Positions 46,080 through 59,000 of a stretch of 64,000 nucleotides of DNA are shown piece by piece. Position numbers and translations under genes: made by a program. The DNA comes from Harmonia axyridis (taxonomy: Eukaryota > Arthropoda > Insecta > Coleoptera > Coccinellidae). How positions within the stretch are numbered: the stretch's first letter is position 1; every line of letters starts with the position of its first letter. The stretch lies in the NCBI RefSeq assembly GCF_914767665.1, contig NC_059501.1, positions 29,364,501 to 29,428,500 of the forward strand, read 5' to 3'. The notes beneath the pieces are model-generated. The model was not told the origin of the DNA and ran no database searches. It was given only the letters and a program-made list of their open reading frames with translations.

Positions 46080-47770
46080 GTACCGAATTTAGCCGCTATA
46101 GCGCGAAGTGTCGAAGAAGATGCAAATATCGATGCGTCGCTATTCTCAACTTGTTGGCCTTTGTCCTGCGACTACATGGAGAATTTTACTTAAGGATCTT
46201 GACTTGCGTCCCTATAAAATACATCTCGTGCAAGAATTATTGCCAGATGACGTTTATGTTGCATTTTTGCTGATTTTGCTGATTTGAAACTGGCCAAAGA
46301 TGAGTATTTATACCGATGAATTGCATTTAGTGATAAAGCTCATTTCTGGTTAGAGGTTCAGAGCAGAGGCAATCCTCAAACCATTAACGAATCGCCATTG
46401 AAATGGACTGTTTGGTGCTGGTTTACACGCTGGCGGCATTACGTTCCTTATTTCTCCTGAAATGAGGAAGGAGCTTCCGTTACAATGAATGGTAAGATTC
46501 ATCGTGCCATGCTGACTGATTTTTTTTTCAAAAATTAATCAGCTGAACATCGACGTCATTTGGTCCCAACAAGTCGGCGCAACTTGCCATACAGGGCGCT
46601 TAACCATCAATTTAATACAAAATCAATTTGGTGACAACTTTATTTCCTGAAGTGGTCCTGTTTATAGGCCCCCTCGTTCGTGCACCTTAACGCCTCTCGA
46701 CTACTTTTTATGGGGCAATGTTAAGTCATTTATTCATGCCTAAAAACCAGCAACTCTTGAAATTGCGAGAGCCAATATTCAAGCCACAATGGACTAGTTT
46801 TCATTTTTTTTGTTAAGAATTAATTCTGAAAATTTAAGTAAAATGAAACAAAAATGTGGAAGAATCATTGAAATATCTCTAGAATTGAAAAAGTTATGGG
46901 ACTTTGAAGTTGCGCTTGGAAGAATAATTTCATAGTACGTAGCGTCTAGTGTGACGTCACGCCACTTACACGAGGCGACTAGTATTCGCAGAGTGCTTAC
47001 GAATTCATTGATGCACAATCACTTGTGCCGTTCGTGTCGTGTTTTGTTCGTTACACGATGGCTGAAATGAAAAAAAAATCCTACAAATATTACTTTTTTC
47101 TCCTCACATAAATATGTTTTGCCATTGATAATGGATAGACTTCAATACGTTTTTTAAATAAATCATCGTTATAACTTGAACCATGATGAAGCAAACTCAA
47201 AAGTAGATACTTACTTGTAAAGTTTAACTCCTTTTATTTCAGCACTGACATAAGATGGATTTGAAGAAAAAAAACTCCATCACTGCGAATATATCTATTT
47301 TAGGCAAATTGTCAGTTTGTCCTTTCACGAAGCCTTCTTCCATTATGGTGACATAAAAACAAAACTCGAGTTAAAACTACACTGTACAACTACAAACGGC
47401 GCGGCTAAGTATTCAAACGTAATTTATGGTGTAGCGATCACAAGCAAGTGGCGTGACGTCACAGACGAGTCGGAGACCAAAGACGTTCCGCACTTAAATA
47501 CGTAAATTTAAATAATCTATTTCATAGATCATTTATTGATGGAATTTCAAAATTTTTTCACTGATTTATCAGTTTTGCTCTATATTTTAATTCTATCGTG
47601 TCAAATATAGTATTATCAACATCACTAAACTAGTCCATTGACGTCATACGGCCAAATTTATTGGAAGAAGTAGTGAAAAATTGGACAGATCGAATGGACA
47701 CTAACTCTTAGCCTCTGCAGGCCTATGCCGGAAGTCATATTCAAACAATAAATGCCATGAAATTATCTAC
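46080..47770 (+). mobile_element. DD41D element split by a MITE
   Basis: Transposase remnants read AEDANISMRRYSQLVGLCP-like sequence, LDLRPYKIHLVQELLPDD, LFGAGLHAGGIT, WSQQVGATCHTGRLTINLIQ (second Asp changed to Val), PRSCTLTPLDYFLWGNVKSF, then a nested insertion, then VIRPNLLEEVVKNWTDRMDT and YAGSHIQTINA. Removing the insert restores the frame from IQAT through I-D-V-I-R-P. Numerous stops. It is related to the 39.8-kb copy. Confidence 0.82.
46791..47636. mobile_element. 846-bp foldback MITE inside the DD41D element
   Basis: GGACTAGTTTT at the left end and AAACTAGTCC at the right end are inverted, flanked by AT on both sides. The uninterrupted coding sequence is deduced as ACA-ATT-GAC, so only AT is duplicated. 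Inside, GTGACGTCACGCCACTTACA near 46950 faces AGTGGCGTGACGTCAC near 47446, part of a long imperfect palindrome. Confidence 0.82.
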
Positions 47771-48851
47771 CAGAATATAATAATAAAAATTCATTTCAAC
47801 AACATTTCTGTTTTGTATTAGTATTTCTCAAGCTGTTAAAAAACACCTATTATTTTATATCAGTTTTGTTGGTTGTCAAATTGTGGGGGAGCTGTCAATA
47901 TAAAATTTTGTATGAGGCTTGGAATTGTTATTTTACATCTAAAACCAACATTTTATTTTGATCGAATTGATACGGAACCCCCAGTCAGAGTTAGACCATT
48001 AACAACTTTAGCATTCAAGATCCAAAGCTCCCTTGAAAATTTCAAGTTTCTAGGTCTTTTCGTTCGATTCGAATACATCAATTCACAACAATGCATTTCA
48101 TTGCTATTTAACCTGCAACATCCAGATCCACCTAATCGAATCAACAAAGGAGATCGTACTTCAAATTCAATTTTTTATTTATCTGAAAAAAAAGGCTCTC
48201 GAATAACGAAATCGAGCGACAACCACTGTGGCAACCCTCGAAATACCCGTGAAATCCAAGTGGGTAAACATTGAACACGTTTTTGTTCGATTTCTCTCAT
48301 TCCTATTCAATAAAGAGATGTACTCCCAAAATCACTGAATAGTTCGCAAATAATAGACATTGGTCCCTGTTAAGCCGGTCAGTAGCCATAAATAATGAAT
48401 GGCTGGGATGGTACGGAGATTTGTATAAACAGATACATGTCAAGCGGTTTGTGTGGCATCAGCATGAAGGGTCTGCATGAGTGCCATGCGTGCTCAATTA
48501 TTTGAATAGGCTTGATCCTTGCCAATGGGTGGATATTGGCCAATTTCAATGACTGGGTCAAAATACTTGACAAATAGTGAATGATTCACTAGAGATCCCA
48601 AGCAAAGAGTTCTTTCCCTTAATATTAATGTTCTAATAAAACAAAAACTCCGGACTTAGCGTCTGGAGCTTTAGAGCGCCTATTACGAATACAGCATTTA
48701 GTTATAGGGCTAGCGGATACTTCCACGTATACATTTTCAAAGGGATAAGATTACTCAAATCTACTTAATCACCTACAAATAATATAAAAATCATCTTAAT
48801 ATTTGGAAACAAAATGAAATGGAGACCACGTGGAAACACAGAATAGTTATT
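47771..48851. other. intergenic, no recognised content
   Basis: An open frame at 47873-48274 (133 codons, plus) lacks any recognisable domain, and no coding support was found. Confidence 0.35.
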
Positions 48852-48973
48852 TATAATACAAGTGCAGAAGGCATTGATATTCTTCCACGAGTTCAAAATT
48901 CAAAAACGAGCCACGAAGTGGCGAGTTTTGGAATGAACGAGTGGTAGAATGAGCCTTCTGTACGAGTATTATA
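48852..48973. repeat. 122-bp near-perfect palindrome with CGAGCCAC core
   Basis: The arms TATAATACAAGTGCAGAAGG .. AAAAACGAGCCAC and GTGGCGAGTTTTGGAATGAA .. CCTTCTGTACGAGTATTATA meet at GAA. It resembles in design the palindrome at 5501-5630, which also has a CTCG-rich centre. Confidence 0.78.
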
Positions 48974-49287
48974 CATTATTTTCTCTAATTCATTGCATTT
49001 TTATTGAAATCAATGAAATATTTCCATAAATATCATTTAGTGATTTTTGCATTGAAAAATGTTGGTTGGCAGAACTGATTTCTTTAAGGCAAATTGATGA
49101 ATTGACAGATAAAGCCGTGGCGGAAAGTTCGGAGTACCAACATATAATAATAAAATATAACCATGAAAACTGTGCGTTTCTGATATATTCTCGCACGATT
49201 TTGTTCTACAAGATGTGGAAGAATGAACGGAATAACCACAGAATTAGAAAAACATAGTATGAATTCTCTTGAGTAGTTCGAAAAAAC

Positions 49288-49487
49288 TGCATAATTTCAG
49301 CTGAAAAAGTTTCATCAATATTTCTCCCTGATATGATCTGTTCAGATGTCCGCAAACTTCTTTAAAAATTTCAATATAATTGAAACGAGGTGCAGTTCGA
49401 TTTGAAGAAAGTTTGCAGGCATCTGAGCAGATAATAATAATATGAGCCATAAATATTGATGAGACTTTTTCAGCTGAAAATATGCAT
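49288..49487. mobile_element. 200-bp palindromic MITE
   Basis: TGCATAATTTCAGCTGAAAA with AGTTTCATCAATATTT on the left is mirrored on the right by AAATATTGATGAGACTTTTT and CAGCTGAAAATATGCA. Inner arms (CAGATGTCCGCAAACTTCTT / AGAAAGTTTGCAGGCATCTG) are also complementary. Confidence 0.82.
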
Positions 49488-49879
49488 TCATTTCTGTTTT
49501 TTCACGTGGTCTCTATTTAATTTTGTCGAAATAAATGCTTCTGAATAATTTTAATTTCTTTGATTTGGCTTATCTTCAATTGATATTATTGATGGAAAGA
49601 TATTAAGAAGAGTTTGAGTAATCTTAGTGAAATCAAGACGATTTGGTTGTAGTTGAACGGCATTATCAGATGTGCCATATTTAACCATATTTAAGCTGTA
49701 TGGTTTTATGCAAAATTCAATATATATTAAGAATAAAAACAATTACAATTACAATTACCCTCGTTATCCTTTCCACATATATTAAGAATATATCAGAAGG
49801 CACCAAAAGCCCAAATGCATCGTCAATTCCGAACGCTGTTTGGAGTGATTTAAGCAAAATTAACGAGATTTCAATATGT

Positions 49880-50280
49880 GATAGTGAATCTTGAATTCAT
49901 CCACAATTCTCCTGAGTCAAAGAGAGTGGCAAGGTTACCTATAGCATCTATATTTCAGGGCATACATGGCATATTTTTCATCAACTACCTTGATAAAGGC
50001 AAATTATCAAGTCAATATAACATAACATTATTGGATGGATTGAGTACAGAAATTATTTAAACACGTCAACTGCAAAATGATTCTCTCTAACCAAGACAAT
50101 GCTCCTTGTCACAAATCGATGTAAGTTGCTTTTTGCAGCCCTCAAAAGAATTTGGCTCTAATGAAGAAGTGATTGCTGGGGTTGAAACCTATTTCAAAAC
50201 CAAGACGAATGTTTATACAGACAAGATATTGGAAAAGTAAGTGGGGCATTGAAGTACATATATCTTGATGGCGGCTATGT
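49880..50280 (+). pseudogene. mariner transposase fragment (irritans-like)
   Basis: GIFFINYLDKGKLSSQYNIT with LLDGLSTEI corresponds to the region before the second catalytic block; then, after frame changes, EFGSNEEVIAGVETYFKTKT and DKILEK correspond to the C-terminus. The PPYSPDLAPSD segment is deleted. Ends near a CAACTTTTCAGTCTCGG word at 50359, likely the terminal repeat. Confidence 0.7.
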
Positions 50281-50439
50281 TGACGGATTATGTTGAATTT
50301 ATGCCAAAAAATATGTTTTTACTGGCTTATAGATGGATGTAAGACAACCGCACATTGGCAACTTTTCAGTCTCGGTTTCTGCTCTTGTTCTTAGAAAGAA
50401 TATAGAAAATACAAAAAATATTGGGTCCATCCACTAATC

Positions 50440-51310
50440 ACCGTGAGGCATTATAATGGACAATTCAAATTGTAAATTTTTTTAAAATTGAAAAAATCAT
50501 GGACATTATTGAGTACGGCCGTCATGTGAGCACTGTTTCGATTGTTCAAGAGCTGAAGATTGCACAAAAAACCGTTTGGGACCATTTGCATAAGGCTGGT
50601 CTCAAGAAAAAGCTCGATTTAAGGGTATCACACGAGTTAAAGCAAAATTATCTCATGAACCGAATTTCCATCTGCGAATCGCTGCTGAATCCCAACAAAA
50701 TCGACCCGTTTTTGAAGCAGTTGGTGACTGGTGATGAAAAGTGGATCGCTTACGACAACGTCAAGCGAAAACGGTCGTGATCGAAACGGGTGGAGCCGGC
50801 GAAAATGGTGGCCGAGATAGGATTGACGTCCAGGAAGGTTTTGCTGTATTTTTGGTGGGATTGGCAGGTAATTATCTACCATGAGATGCTCCCCTACGAC
50901 ACAACTGTTTACTGTACTGTCTGCAATTGGACCGTCTGAAGGAAGAAATCGCCCAGAAATGGCCCGCTTTGGCCAATAGAAGAAGAATTGTGTTCCATCA
51001 GGACAACGCCAGGCCACACTCAGCAGAAGCTTGGTTGAGAAGATCTCATGCATCCACCTTATAGTCCAGATCTGGCATCAAGTGATAACCATCTGTTAAA
51101 GGCAAATAATTTTGCTGGTGAAAATCCGCTAAAACAGAGGCTTGTGGAAATCGACTCTCTCAATTGTTTGCCAATAGGGACTAGAGTTTCTATGAGAGAG
51201 GCATAAATGAATGGCGACATATTTGACCTGAATCTGATCATTCTAACTTTGGTATTTCAAGCTTTGTATGTATGCCTTATGGCTTATATGATGCCTCCAG
51301 GGGTACAATA
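50440..51310 (+). pseudogene. mariner transposase, second lineage
   Basis: An open stretch at 50499-50780 gives VQELKIAQKTVWDHLHKAGL, VSHELKQNYLMNRISICESL and PFLKQLVTGDEKWIAYDNVK with the first Asp. Frames then shift to LTSRKVLLYFWWDWQ, RRRIVFHQDNARPHSAEAWL with the second Asp, and a frameshifted PPYSPDLASSDNHL, where 'D-Y-H' is 'D-N-H'. DD34D spacing is disturbed by indels. It is close to the remnant at 56.6-57.2 kb. Confidence 0.8.
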
Positions 51311-52372
51311 AGTGCGTGAATAAACGAGCGCTCAAAATTTTCTAAGTTTTCATTATTCTTCGTATGAAACGGAACCAAACTATGAAAGCTACATCACTTT
51401 CTGCTTTTCTCCGATCGACATCAATAAAAAAAAGAAAGAATGAAAGAAGAGAAAATCAAACAGCTCCTCTGGTGGGATATGCCTGCGTATATAATAACAA
51501 TGCACCGATCCTTGGCGTAGAGGGAATACGTAGATAAATGAAATGAACTTCGGATAAGAAATAGAGTAAACAGCACTTGTCGCCTCGGGCCTTGCATTGT
51601 AATGTTGCAGATGAACAGGGGATATCTTTCGAAGGGTGATCGTATACCAACGAACAATATGGCTGATCGTGATGCCTTGTTTATTGTGCGTCGAAACGGA
51701 AAATCTGAAGGGTTGCACTTTATTAATTCGTGTTCCGAACAATTCCGAGTATGATTTTTTTTCATCGGATGGAGCTACATCAGACATAGAATAACATGAC
51801 TTCTTGTGAAAAAGGTATGATTTTTCATCGAATGGGTACGTAAAAATAATACAGGGTGATTCAAGGCGATGACGTTTATGGAAAATATATCATAATTATA
51901 TGCTGAAAATTAAAGACAATGATCTTTCTAACTAAAATATTTTCAGATCTCTACAACTTCCGTTTTATACCGAAAACACTTTCTTATTTCAAATGGCACA
52001 CCCAGTATATTACATCCTCATTAGATAGCTTATTTATTGATATGTATAAACTCAACTCTTTATGAAAAAAATGGTGGCGACGAGGACTCACATTTTTTTC
52101 GAATATTTTTGCAGAAAAAACCACTTTCATTTTCGATTCTGCCAATACGTAGTATCATAAGACTGTTTTCGGGTTGGACCAACAATGTACAGGGTGTTTT
52201 GAGGAAATCATGAACTTGGACAATTCAAATTCATCAAAACACAAGATTTCCAAATTACAACCTATATGTATAATATTATCTTGGTGAATTCTACGTAAAA
52301 GAATAGGGGGGTTACTTACTTAAAATGAAAACATTAGGAGTTATCGAGAACGCAATTTCTGTTGGAAGCAGT
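51311..52372. other. intergenic with orphan MITE ends
   Basis: TACAGGGTGATTC at 51850 and TACAGGGTGTTTTGAGG at 52191 are same-orientation copies of common insect MITE termini, so they do not delimit one element. A GTGCGTGAATAAACGAGCGC word at 51313 is related to the MITE end at 58829. Confidence 0.4.
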
Positions 52373-53129
52373 AGAGATTCACGACTTGACTTGAATTTCA
52401 AGCTACTTGGCTTGACTCGAAATCAAGTCAAGCTCAAGTCGAGTTTTTTCAGTCTTAAGTCAAGTAAAGTATTTATTTATCAAGTACTTGAATCATATCA
52501 AGCTACTTGATTTTTAGCAGTTTCATTGTGTAGTGTCACATCAATTAAAAATGATGAAATGAGAAGGAACCTTGCAAAAAACACTTTCATTTAAAAAACT
52601 CATTGTATAAAAGAAACGAAAATATAAATAATATAAATGAATTTAATCACTATAAATCATAACAAAATAAAAAATAATAAAAAATAATGTTACATAATAT
52701 TGAGAAATCTCCAGGTTTGTTTGATTTCATAATTTTCCATTCACGATCTAAGACACATGAGGCATCTTACAGAGCAGCTCTGGAAAATTGTCTTTCAACA
52801 GGAGATGAAGATGCTGGTGTTGATCTACCAATAGATTTCATATAAATGTGAGAAAACTACTAATAAAGTCACACTGGCGAATGCTTCAGTTTCTCGGCGC
52901 TCGCGGAATCCCCTTATTTAGTCTAAGCGCACAAGAGATTGTAGAAAAATATGCCGTGCGACGCGTGCATATCAAGCTCAAGTAATATCAAGTAGCTTGA
53001 TATCAATTCAAGCAATAAATATCTCAAATCAAGTCAAGTCAAGCTCAAATATGTAATTTTTCATGCGCTTGATTTTCAAGTCAAGTAGTTGGTTCAAATG
53101 TCAAGCTACTTGGCTTGATGAATCCTTAG
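52373..53129 (-). mobile_element. hAT (CTTGACTTGA family), copy 3, with TSD
   Basis: GAAGCAGT lies at 52365-52372 and 53130-53137. Ends AGAGATTCACGAC and GATGAATCCTTAG match the 15303 copy, with the same dense CAAGTCAAG subterminal words. The internal transposase remnant is further shortened (52700-52830). Confidence 0.87.
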
Positions 53130-53326
53130 GAAGCAGTATATGACTTATTGAGTAGAATGCTAAATAATCTAAGTGATGATAGCAACTGTCAAATAATGCT
53201 CAATAGTGCTTTTTGAAAGTGAAATTTTTCCATTAAATAAGAAGAAACTCCTGGACAAAACTTCCCAAATAATGGAGGTCAAAACATCAACTATTTAAAA
53301 GAACAAAGAAACCTAAAAAAAAGCAT

Positions 53327-53534
53327 GATTCATGGCTTGGTTTGATATTCAAGCTACTTGGCTTGAGCTCCACTTGAAATCAACTCAAGTTCAAGTGGAC
53401 TGGTAGGTTTTCAATGTTAAGTCAAGTACTTAGTAAATAAATACTTGACTTGACATTGAAACACTACTATTTGAGTTTTATTTCAAGTAAATCTCAAGCC
53501 AAGTACCTTGAATATCAAGCCAAGCTATGAATCC
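53327..53534. mobile_element. 208-bp palindromic derivative of the hAT family
   Basis: GATTCATGGCTTGGTTTGAT at the left end is mirrored by ATCAAGCCAAGCTATGAATC at the right end. The centre contains the exact inverted pair TTCAATGTTAAGTCAAGTAC / TACTTGACTTGACATTGAA (one mismatch). It has the terminal words of the hAT copies but no internal sequence, so it is a MITE of that family. Confidence 0.8.
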
Positions 53535-54661
53535 ATATGTCTGCAACAAAACAAAAGACATTTAATGTTGAATGTTATCTAGGACGATCGGTTGCTTTCG
53601 AGAATATATCAGAATGTTCAACCACCAATTTGCCTTCGACATGTGAAAAGGAAGATAGTTCAGAAAAGTGAAGAAGGAAGAATTGAAAAAGAGAGGAGAG
53701 ATGAGGAAGAAAATTAAAACAACTACTACTATATAGATGAGACATTGTAAAGTAGGTTACTATCTAAACGTTTAGTTCTGACTTATAATAATTCACTTCA
53801 ATTTATAGAATCAATTTAGAATCAGTTAAATTTTTTTTTCCAGATCACTACGATAGAACGATCCGTTATACATTCAAATAACCTATGCACACGGATACCA
53901 ATCGAAATATTAAAAAGAGCCCCTCATTAATGAAATGACTGTTTTTAGGGTGTATAATCACCCTCGTCATTGTTTTTCGGCCCCTCAAAAATCAATACTG
54001 AAGACGAAAGGCAGAATCAGCTATTACATGCCCATTAAAGCTGTTCTAAAGCCCATAACACACATTTGGCGACTAGGACCCGGCGGTTTTTTACGAGACA
54101 GATGGTCCCCGCCCCTAATGAATATTGATAAGGTATCGACTCCAAAAATTTATTACACCAACATCACAAAAAATATTTTCATGCATTATGCATAACCAGA
54201 ATTTACATATAGCACGATACGGATTTTGTTAGAGAACTTCCGACTATTATACCGAATTTATAACAACCGTAATTACGATTATTAAGTTTATGGATATATC
54301 GAACTTTGAATATTGATGGTGGGTATGGTTGGTATCGCGGATGGACAGGTCGAAAAATAAACTGTTAAATCTTCTCAGATAATTATAGGTATTTCGGCCA
54401 GTTGCAGGAAGAAGACAACTATTTCCTCGTATTTGGATTAGCAACTGGCAACACTGTATTTTGATATGAGAAAGAGCCCATCACGCCACAGTTTTGTGGC
54501 AACAATACTCTGTAAGTTCACGCAATAATCTGAAAACGTTTTCACTCAAAATCCCGGGCCTAACCAATAAAGCACATTTTTTCTCAAAAATTCAACAAAT
54601 CGTCAACTTACATAGTAACTTTCAAGAATGATACATGTAGTTGAGCACTCCTCTCAATTTT
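53535..54661. other. intergenic, unique
   Basis: 53930-54200 is moderately GC-rich with an 86-codon plus-strand frame of unknown meaning. Nothing recognised. Confidence 0.35.
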
Positions 54662-55129
54662 AAGAGGGATTACCACCACGTGGTTTTTCGCGTATCAATC
54701 AAACTTTGGTACCTATTAATTTCTCTCTGGAGCTCCTGCTATGGCCAAACTTTGTACGGTGTACGAAGTTATATATTCACTTCATCTTCTTTCTTTTTTC
54801 GAAGCAAATAAGTACAGGGTAGCAATGTTCAACGATCATAAATAAAAAATATAAAGACGTAATTATAATTTTAAATTTTTTTATGGTTTTTGGTAGATTT
54901 TTTCACGAATATATCAGTGCTTTGTATAAAGTGCATATCATCAATTTTTTTGCGAAAAATGAAAAGTTACTAGAGCTTTTCTTTCATTCGCAAATTAAAA
55001 ATATTCTCTTTTTTCCATGTAGATTGAAATTATGTGAAAAACCCATAAAAATCGGTGATTTGTGAGACGAAATATATCTTATTTTTATTTCGTTTTGAAT
55101 TGAGTAACCACGTGGTGGTGTTCCCTCCC
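54662..55129. mobile_element. MITE with CCACCACGTGG ends
   Basis: GAGGGATTACCACCACGTGG at 54664 faces CCACGTGGTGGTGTTCCCTC near 55109-55128. Interior AT-rich and non-coding. Confidence 0.7.
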
Positions 55130-56054
55130 AAATACCTTTTCTGTAGAAAAATTCTTCTTTGCTTCATCCTCGGCAATCACTTCTTTATAAGAGCCAAACT
55201 CATTTCCTAAACCTCTTTTGAACTCTTTTGAGCCAGTAATCACTGAAAGCCAGCAGAAGAATTAACTGAGTGCAGTCAAGTAGTTAGTAGAGAAATTAGT
55301 TCACTTTGACCGTAGCTTCTATAGAATTAAAACAATGAACATTGTCAATACATGAAACTCGCTTTTCAAACAAGAACAGATGTAGTCACTTAGCCTTAAA
55401 TCCTTATCCAGACTTGACTCTACCGAAATTTTGGACCGCATCTTTTGAAGTATTAAAAAGAAAAAAATGGTATTGATTTCGAGACGCACACAGTACTAAA
55501 TACACAATAGGTACAGAATTTAGATAAATGCGGATGTCGAATGTTTCTCCATATCTTTGAATCTCCTTATTACCCCCCTTAGGGCCCGCTCTAGAGGTCG
55601 GTATTTTTCCGGAGCGTCAAATATTGGAGGCGTCATTTTCTACTTTTCCGAAAAATCCGAATTCATAGAAGAATGTATTAAACATTTTTTTTTAATTCCA
55701 AGGAATTTCACACATGATTTTTCATAACAAATTAACTAGTGTTGTTCGTGGGCACATTCGAATTTAAAATAATATAATTGTTCATACGATTGTTTTTCTG
55801 AATCATCTTGAAGAAGAATTTTCCAGTGTCTTACATGTAATGTCGAAACTCAGCAGAAGAACCTGAATAAAAAAGCAATCCCTTAAGTTTGGTTTTTACC
55901 TCTGTGTTATATACCGATTTGAGTTTCATCAGTACATCCAAGTAGTGGACCTGAATCATTGAAATAACTCTATTAACAAAAATTATTTACTATTCCAGAC
56001 ACACCCATTACTACATAAGATATTTTAAAATAAAATATGAGAAGAATTCTTCAA

Positions 56055-59000
56055 CTATTCTAGACAGTCTTTCTGTTCTGTTTTTATCAATTTCTTTTTA
56101 TTCAAATTGAATTTGTCGAATACTGCATGTGCTTTTTCTAATACTTCAGATGGTGGATTTCTTTCCCTCGTCAGGATCCATGCAAACTCTGAAAAATATT
56201 GTTTCTATACAACAACATTAAATTTCAAGTTTAGGTTCTTACTCGTGTTAAATATCCCCAAATCTGTACATGACCAAACCACGGCATAGCTTTCATAATC
56301 CGTCTCCAGTACCCAATAGGGAGCATCAATGTTGACTAGAAAATATTTAATATATAACAAGAGTTATTTTCAAAATATATGAAATAATTGAATCAATGAA
56401 TTTATTCAATAAAGTGACAGATACATCATGAAATAATTGGACTGAAAAGTCCCAAATATGATAACATATTATTAGGTGTAGTGAGAGGAAATCCATTATT
56501 TTTCCAATAGATGGTTTCAGTTATATGAATCTTGCGTTGTATAAGTGCGATCGGGTGCCACTAGATGGCATCAGAAAGATGAGATTTCGTAGGACTACAA
56601 AAACTTTTCTGACACTCTTGTGATTAGTTGAGTCAGTTGAGCTTGGGCGCACATCAAGGATGGACACTAGCAGAGAAAAACACTCTAAATTTACAATTTT
56701 AGAGTTTATGGCTTGATTCTGTAACAGTCAATCACGTGAAATTTTGGTTTCGTCGATTCTGTTCCGGTAATTTCGGTGTCAAAGATGCACCACGCACTGG
56801 AAGGCCGCTTGTCGAAAATGTTGAAATCATGGACATTGTCTAGTCCCGTCCCATCGTCATGTAAGCCCTGTTCTATTTGTCCAAGAGCTAAAGATTGCAA
56901 AAAACTGTTTGGCACCATTTGCATAATGCTGGTTACAAGAAGTAGCTCGATGTACGAGTACCACACGAGTTATAGCTGCTGAATCGCAACAAAATCGACC
57001 CATTTTTGTAGCGGTTGGTGACTGGTAATGAATAGTGTATCACTTACGACAACGTCAAGCGAAAGCGGTCGTGGTGGAAACGTGGTGAGCCAGCGGAAAC
57101 GGTGGCCAAGCGAAAATTGACGGCCAGGAAGGTTTTGCTGTGTGTTTGGTAGGATTTAGAAAGAATTACCTACTATGAGCTATTTCCCTACGTCCCATAT
57201 TTTTCTTATACGGACCTGATTTTCTCAATTAGTTTAAAGATTAATCGAAGGACCTAATGGAGTGAATAGTTCATTCCAAATATCAATCAAATATACTGGG
57301 TGGTTCAAAAGTTATAAGGAATTGAAAATATTGGTGAATTTAAAAACCACCCTGTATCTCGGCTATGGGGAAGATTGGACCTATCACATATAGGTTTTTT
57401 GGACTCGTCTAGGGCAACTCTACCTCAGGTTAACGTATGTACATTTACCAATTAAACATCCTGTATGTATATTTCAAGAAGATCATCTGAGCTCTTAATC
57501 TAAATAAATTTACTGACTACTATGACATCATAATATGTATATGATGTTATCACAGGTTTGTGGTCTTCACGCATGAATGAAGAGCACCCAAAAGCTCCTG
57601 AAGCCGAGTCAGTGCTTTTCTTCAATTTTAAATGTAGCTACAAGATTCCTTACTCGGTAAATTGTTAAAGTTGACAATCAATTTTGCCTCCTTGTCATTA
57701 TTTTGTGGTCTTGCAGTTCCTTCAATGGATCTAGCTTTATTAGTCCTGAAAGAATTTTGGTAAGAATGGTCGTCGAATAAAATGATTGTATCAATATTAC
57801 AATTTATCTATTTGTTGGTTAAAAACTTTGATCGTACCATCATCTGCTAAGGAGTATGTTGCTGAAACGCATTTTCCATCGAATTCAAAGACAGCAAAGT
57901 ATTTTTCTTGTTCATACCATTTTCCTAGATACTGAAAAAACGATATATTAAAAAAAAACTTTTATTTTGAAAATCTTTGTTGAATTATTCGAGCATCATT
58001 GCTATTATGATTGTATTAGGTAAGGGAAAAGATACAGTCATTAACCATTTGGAGGAAATTCTTTTTTTTTTTCTTTTCTATTTTATATTACGTTGAATAC
58101 AGAATAGGGCCCATTTTCTCAAAATCATAGAAAACTCAAGAAGAATATTGGAAAAATACAAAATATGATTGCAGATCCGATTGGGTTGTGATTTTTGCCT
58201 GTGTATAAAGGGTGTTTTAAAATTAGAGGTACAAAAAAAAATGAAAGATTTCTTGGTGAATTTAAAGAATTAAAAATTCTATTAACATGGGTCCGAAAAC
58301 GCTTTGTTGTCATGAATGATGATTATATGATGAATCTTTATGAATCATTGCTATATACCGGGAAAATAAGCATCAAAACTAATAATTTATTTATTCATCA
58401 CAGCTTACTGATTGATTATCATGATAATTATTTGAATTTTCCCGAGGATTTTGGGGGAATTTTTTGAAATTTCTTCTCGAAATCGGGAGCAGATACAACA
58501 AAACAACAAGAACAAAAATTTTAATATTATATTGCATTTTTCTAAATTACCAGTGGTCCACCAAAAAATTAAAATCAATAAGAATTTCTGAAAACAATAT
58601 TTTAGAATTTTCCGACCATCAGAAACCAATAAAGGTATAGCGAAATATTTGAAACGGTCATTTTTCAGAATCGCTCTGTAACTTGATAACGAATCAATAT
58701 GTTCAAAATCTACTTTCTGATATTATTTCGAAAAAAGAGATCAAAAATTGAACATTTATATTATTTCTTATAGTTCTCGAGTTGCTTTTAGTGAGCATCT
58801 AATTTGGGGCCCTGTACATTTTATTGACGCATGAACAAACGAGCACTGAAAAGCTACCGACTTCACGCGACTGCTATCCTGATATATTTCGACAAGTACA
58901 CCAGAAACAACAGTAACGCCAGATCCAATGTTACACAAAATCATATTTCCAAGTCACCTGAAGAAATACTGTTTACGCCGCAATCCTAAGCAAACGGTTT

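Noticed and set aside
47873..48274. 133-codon plus-strand frame.
   Set aside because: No domain, no signal peptide and no neighbouring exons; length is within chance expectation for this window.
51389..51787. 132- and 114-codon overlapping minus-strand frames.
   Set aside because: Several frames are open at once on the same strand, none resembles a protein family, and composition is simple.
58195..58467. 90-codon plus-strand frame inside lipocalin A intron 1.
   Set aside because: Begins at a MITE-like AGGGTGTTTTAAAATTAGAGG end and has no recognised homology.
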